Shown: in pieces, positions 55,370 through 56,909 of the stretch
How the letters are laid out: every line of letters begins with the position of its first letter
Numbering within the stretch: the first letter of the stretch is position 1
DNA from: Rhodospirillaceae bacterium
GTDB taxonomy: Bacteria > Pseudomonadota > Alphaproteobacteria > MPNO01 > UBA2964
Length of the DNA stretch: 56,909 nucleotides
Direction of reading: 5' to 3'
NCBI GenBank assembly: GCA_018660305.1
Contig: JABJKO010000234.1
Span: 1 to 56,909, forward strand
The notes under the pieces: model-generated
Told to the model about the DNA's origin: nothing
Seen by the model: the letters and a program-made list of their open reading frames with translations, nothing else
The model's database searches: none
Translations under genes and position numbers: made by a program

Positions 55370-56909
55370 ATGAATACCGCCCTGCCCCTGCATGGTCCCG
55401 AACCCATCCATAAGCGCCTGATCGTCGCGGTCGGTCTGCGCGAGGCGGTGGTTCTGGGGCCCAACGGCACCATGGAGCGCATGCCTTCCAGACAGGCGGC
55501 GAAATCCCTGGCCGGCAACGCGGCGCCGATCCTGTGTCATGCGCCCTCCGTCGCGCGGCGTCTCGGTATTGCGCCGTTTCCCGCGCTGGACGTACTGGAG
55601 CTTTTCGCCTTTACCCGGCCGGCCACCTCCTGCTTGCCGACACCGGCGGGCATCGCCGCGGCGCTGGGCGAAGTGCGCCCCACATCGCTGGAAGAGCAGG
55701 CGCTGCTGCTGCGCAATGCCACCGAGCTGTTGCTTACCGAGCTCGGCTATTTCGATGTGCTGACGGAAAGAGACGCGCTTGTCATCGCCGAAGCCATGCG
55801 TGATGGCAGCTGGGGCTGGGGGGCGGCGGTAACCCAGGCCCTGTCCCATCTGGCGGACCCGGAAGGTCTGACCCGCCCGCGGCGCGGCCTCGATGTCTGG
55901 ATCCGGCTGGCAAGCTGGTCGGAATACGCGCCGGAACCGCCGCCCGAAAGCCATGCGGTGAATCCGGACGAAGCCCGGACCCGTCTCACCGAGCTGGTCG
56001 GCGAGAATGCCGAGCCCCGGCCGCAGCAGAGCGACTATGCCTCCGCCGTCTGTCACGCCTTCGCGCCGCGCGCCGCCGCCGATACCCCCAACATGGTGGT
56101 CGCCGAGGCCGGTACCGGGGTCGGCAAGACGCTGGGCTATATCGCGCCCGCCAGCCTGTGGGCGGAAAAAAATGGCGGCGCCGTCTGGATCAGTACCTAC
56201 ACGCGTAATCTGCAACGCCAGATCGATGACGAGCTTGACCGGCTGCATCCCGATCCCAGCGTCAAGTCACGGCGCGTGGTCATCCGCAAAGGCCGCGAAA
56301 ACTATCTGTGTCTGCTCAATATGGAAGAAGCGGTGGGCCGGGTGTCGAACCGGCCGGCCAGCGCCATTGCGCTGGGGCTGGTGGCGCGCTGGGCCGCGCG
56401 GACGCGCAATGGCGACGTGGCGGGGGGCGATTTCCCCAACTGGCTGGCCGACCTGGTGGGATTTCGCGACACGCTGGGGCTCGCCGACCGGCGCGGCGAA
56501 TGCATCTATTCGGCCTGCGCCCATTACAGCAAATGCTTCATCGAGCGCACCGTCCGGCAGGCGCGGCGGGCCGACATCGTGGTCGCCAACCATGCGCTGG
56601 TGATGACCCAGTCGGCCATGGGCGGGCTTGATGACGGCAACATTCCCACACGGCTGGTGTTCGACGAAGGCCATCATGTGTTCGATGCCGCGGATTCGGC
56701 TTTTTCCGCCGAGCTGGGTGGCCGTCAGGGAGCGGAGTTACGGCACTGGCTGCTGGGGGCGGAAGCCGGCGGCCGCAGCCGGGCCCGTGGTCTGGCGCGC
56801 CGCCTCGAAGACATCGCCGCCCTGGATGAAGCGGTCGGCGACGCGCTCGCCAAGGTTCTGGATGCGGCGTGGTGCCTGCCCAGCCAGGGCTGGATCCAGC
56901 GCATCGCCG
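55370..56909 (+). CDS. DinG-type ATP-dependent DNA helicase (partial at right edge)
   Basis: Visible for 513 codons, running off the window. The N-terminal 220 residues are a lineage-specific region. The helicase core then begins with RPQQSDYASAV, Walker A AEAGTGVGKTLGY, a cysteine set (YLCLL, GECIYSAC, YSKCF) expected to hold an iron-sulfur cluster, VVANHAL, and motif II FDEGHHVFD. These are XPD/DinG features, used to unwind D-loops and R-loops. The ATG at 55370 is the first in frame. The C-terminal motor half is missing from view. Confidence 0.9.
   Translation, partial: MNTALPLHGPEPIHKRLIVAVGLREAVVLGPNGTMERMPSRQAAKSLAGNAAPILCHAPSVARRLGIAPFPALDVLELFAFTRPATSCLPTPAGIAAALGEVRPTSLEEQALLLRNATELLLTELGYFDVLTERDALVIAEAMRDGSWGWGAAVTQALSHLADPEGLTRPRRGLDVWIRLASWSEYAPEPPPESHAVNPDEARTRLTELVGENAEPRPQQSDYASAVCHAFAPRAAADTPNMVVAEAGTGVGKTLGYIAPASLWAEKNGGAVWISTYTRNLQRQIDDELDRLHPDPSVKSRRVVIRKGRENYLCLLNMEEAVGRVSNRPASAIALGLVARWAARTRNGDVAGGDFPNWLADLVGFRDTLGLADRRGECIYSACAHYSKCFIERTVRQARRADIVVANHALVMTQSAMGGLDDGNIPTRLVFDEGHHVFDAADSAFSAELGGRQGAELRHWLLGAEAGGRSRARGLARRLEDIAALDEAVGDALAKVLDAAWCLPSQGWIQRIA

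Overview
The window looks like a GC-rich alphaproteobacterial chromosome, probably near Rhodospirillales. It carries gene orders known from that class: lysC-ptsP-rodZ-hisS-prfA-prmC-DUF4167-clpB, NDUFAF5-like methyltransferase-rhodanese-comF-grxC-nitrilase-DUF1178 next to ubiG, argJ/mutT beside secA, and accA-xerD. It also encodes a class I (archaeal-type) lysyl-tRNA synthetase. I saw no tRNA, rRNA, insertion sequence, prophage or CRISPR array. The placement rests on family and synteny recall only; no search was run.

Layout. 1-157: start of a leftward CoA-binding (acyl-CoA synthetase-type) gene cut by the edge. 323-1771: M23 peptidase. 1818-15078: a long leftward block (lysC, ptsP, rodZ-like, hisS, hemA, prfA, prmC, DUF4167, clpB) with a good sigma-32-type promoter before clpB. 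15244-24716: ubiG, DUF1178, small methyltransferase, nitrilase-fold amidase, glutaredoxin, ComF, a four-domain rhodanese, NDUFAF5-like methyltransferase, MFS transporter, mutT and argJ. 24944-31794: secA, accA, xerD, a secreted helical protein, and a 46-codon membrane protein overlapping it. 32000-36632: aroK-aroB, a CNNM/CorC-type protein, DUF2889, a J-domain protein and rpmB.

36757-46578 is the most interesting part. A 1078-residue membrane-anchored coiled-coil protein (architecture like Caulobacter TipN or Agrobacterium GPR) is separated by one HAD gene from a 453-residue protein with two membrane helices, a coiled coil and a degenerate EAL domain (architecture of TipF). A perfect CtrA-type box lies just beyond, between pyrD and an aspartic protease gene. 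This suggests a polarity/flagellar-positioning locus. PyrD has Cys where class 2 enzymes have the catalytic Ser.

46697-56909 is more accessory: an XRE-S24 regulator, an aminotransferase overlapping two tandem methyltransferases, a 1-Cys peroxiredoxin divergent from a three-gene operon (Rieske oxygenase alpha, beta, and a MetE-like zinc protein), a class I LysRS, and a DinG-type helicase cut by the right edge. A perfect 12-bp inverted repeat lies between peroxiredoxin and the Rieske operon and is a good operator candidate.
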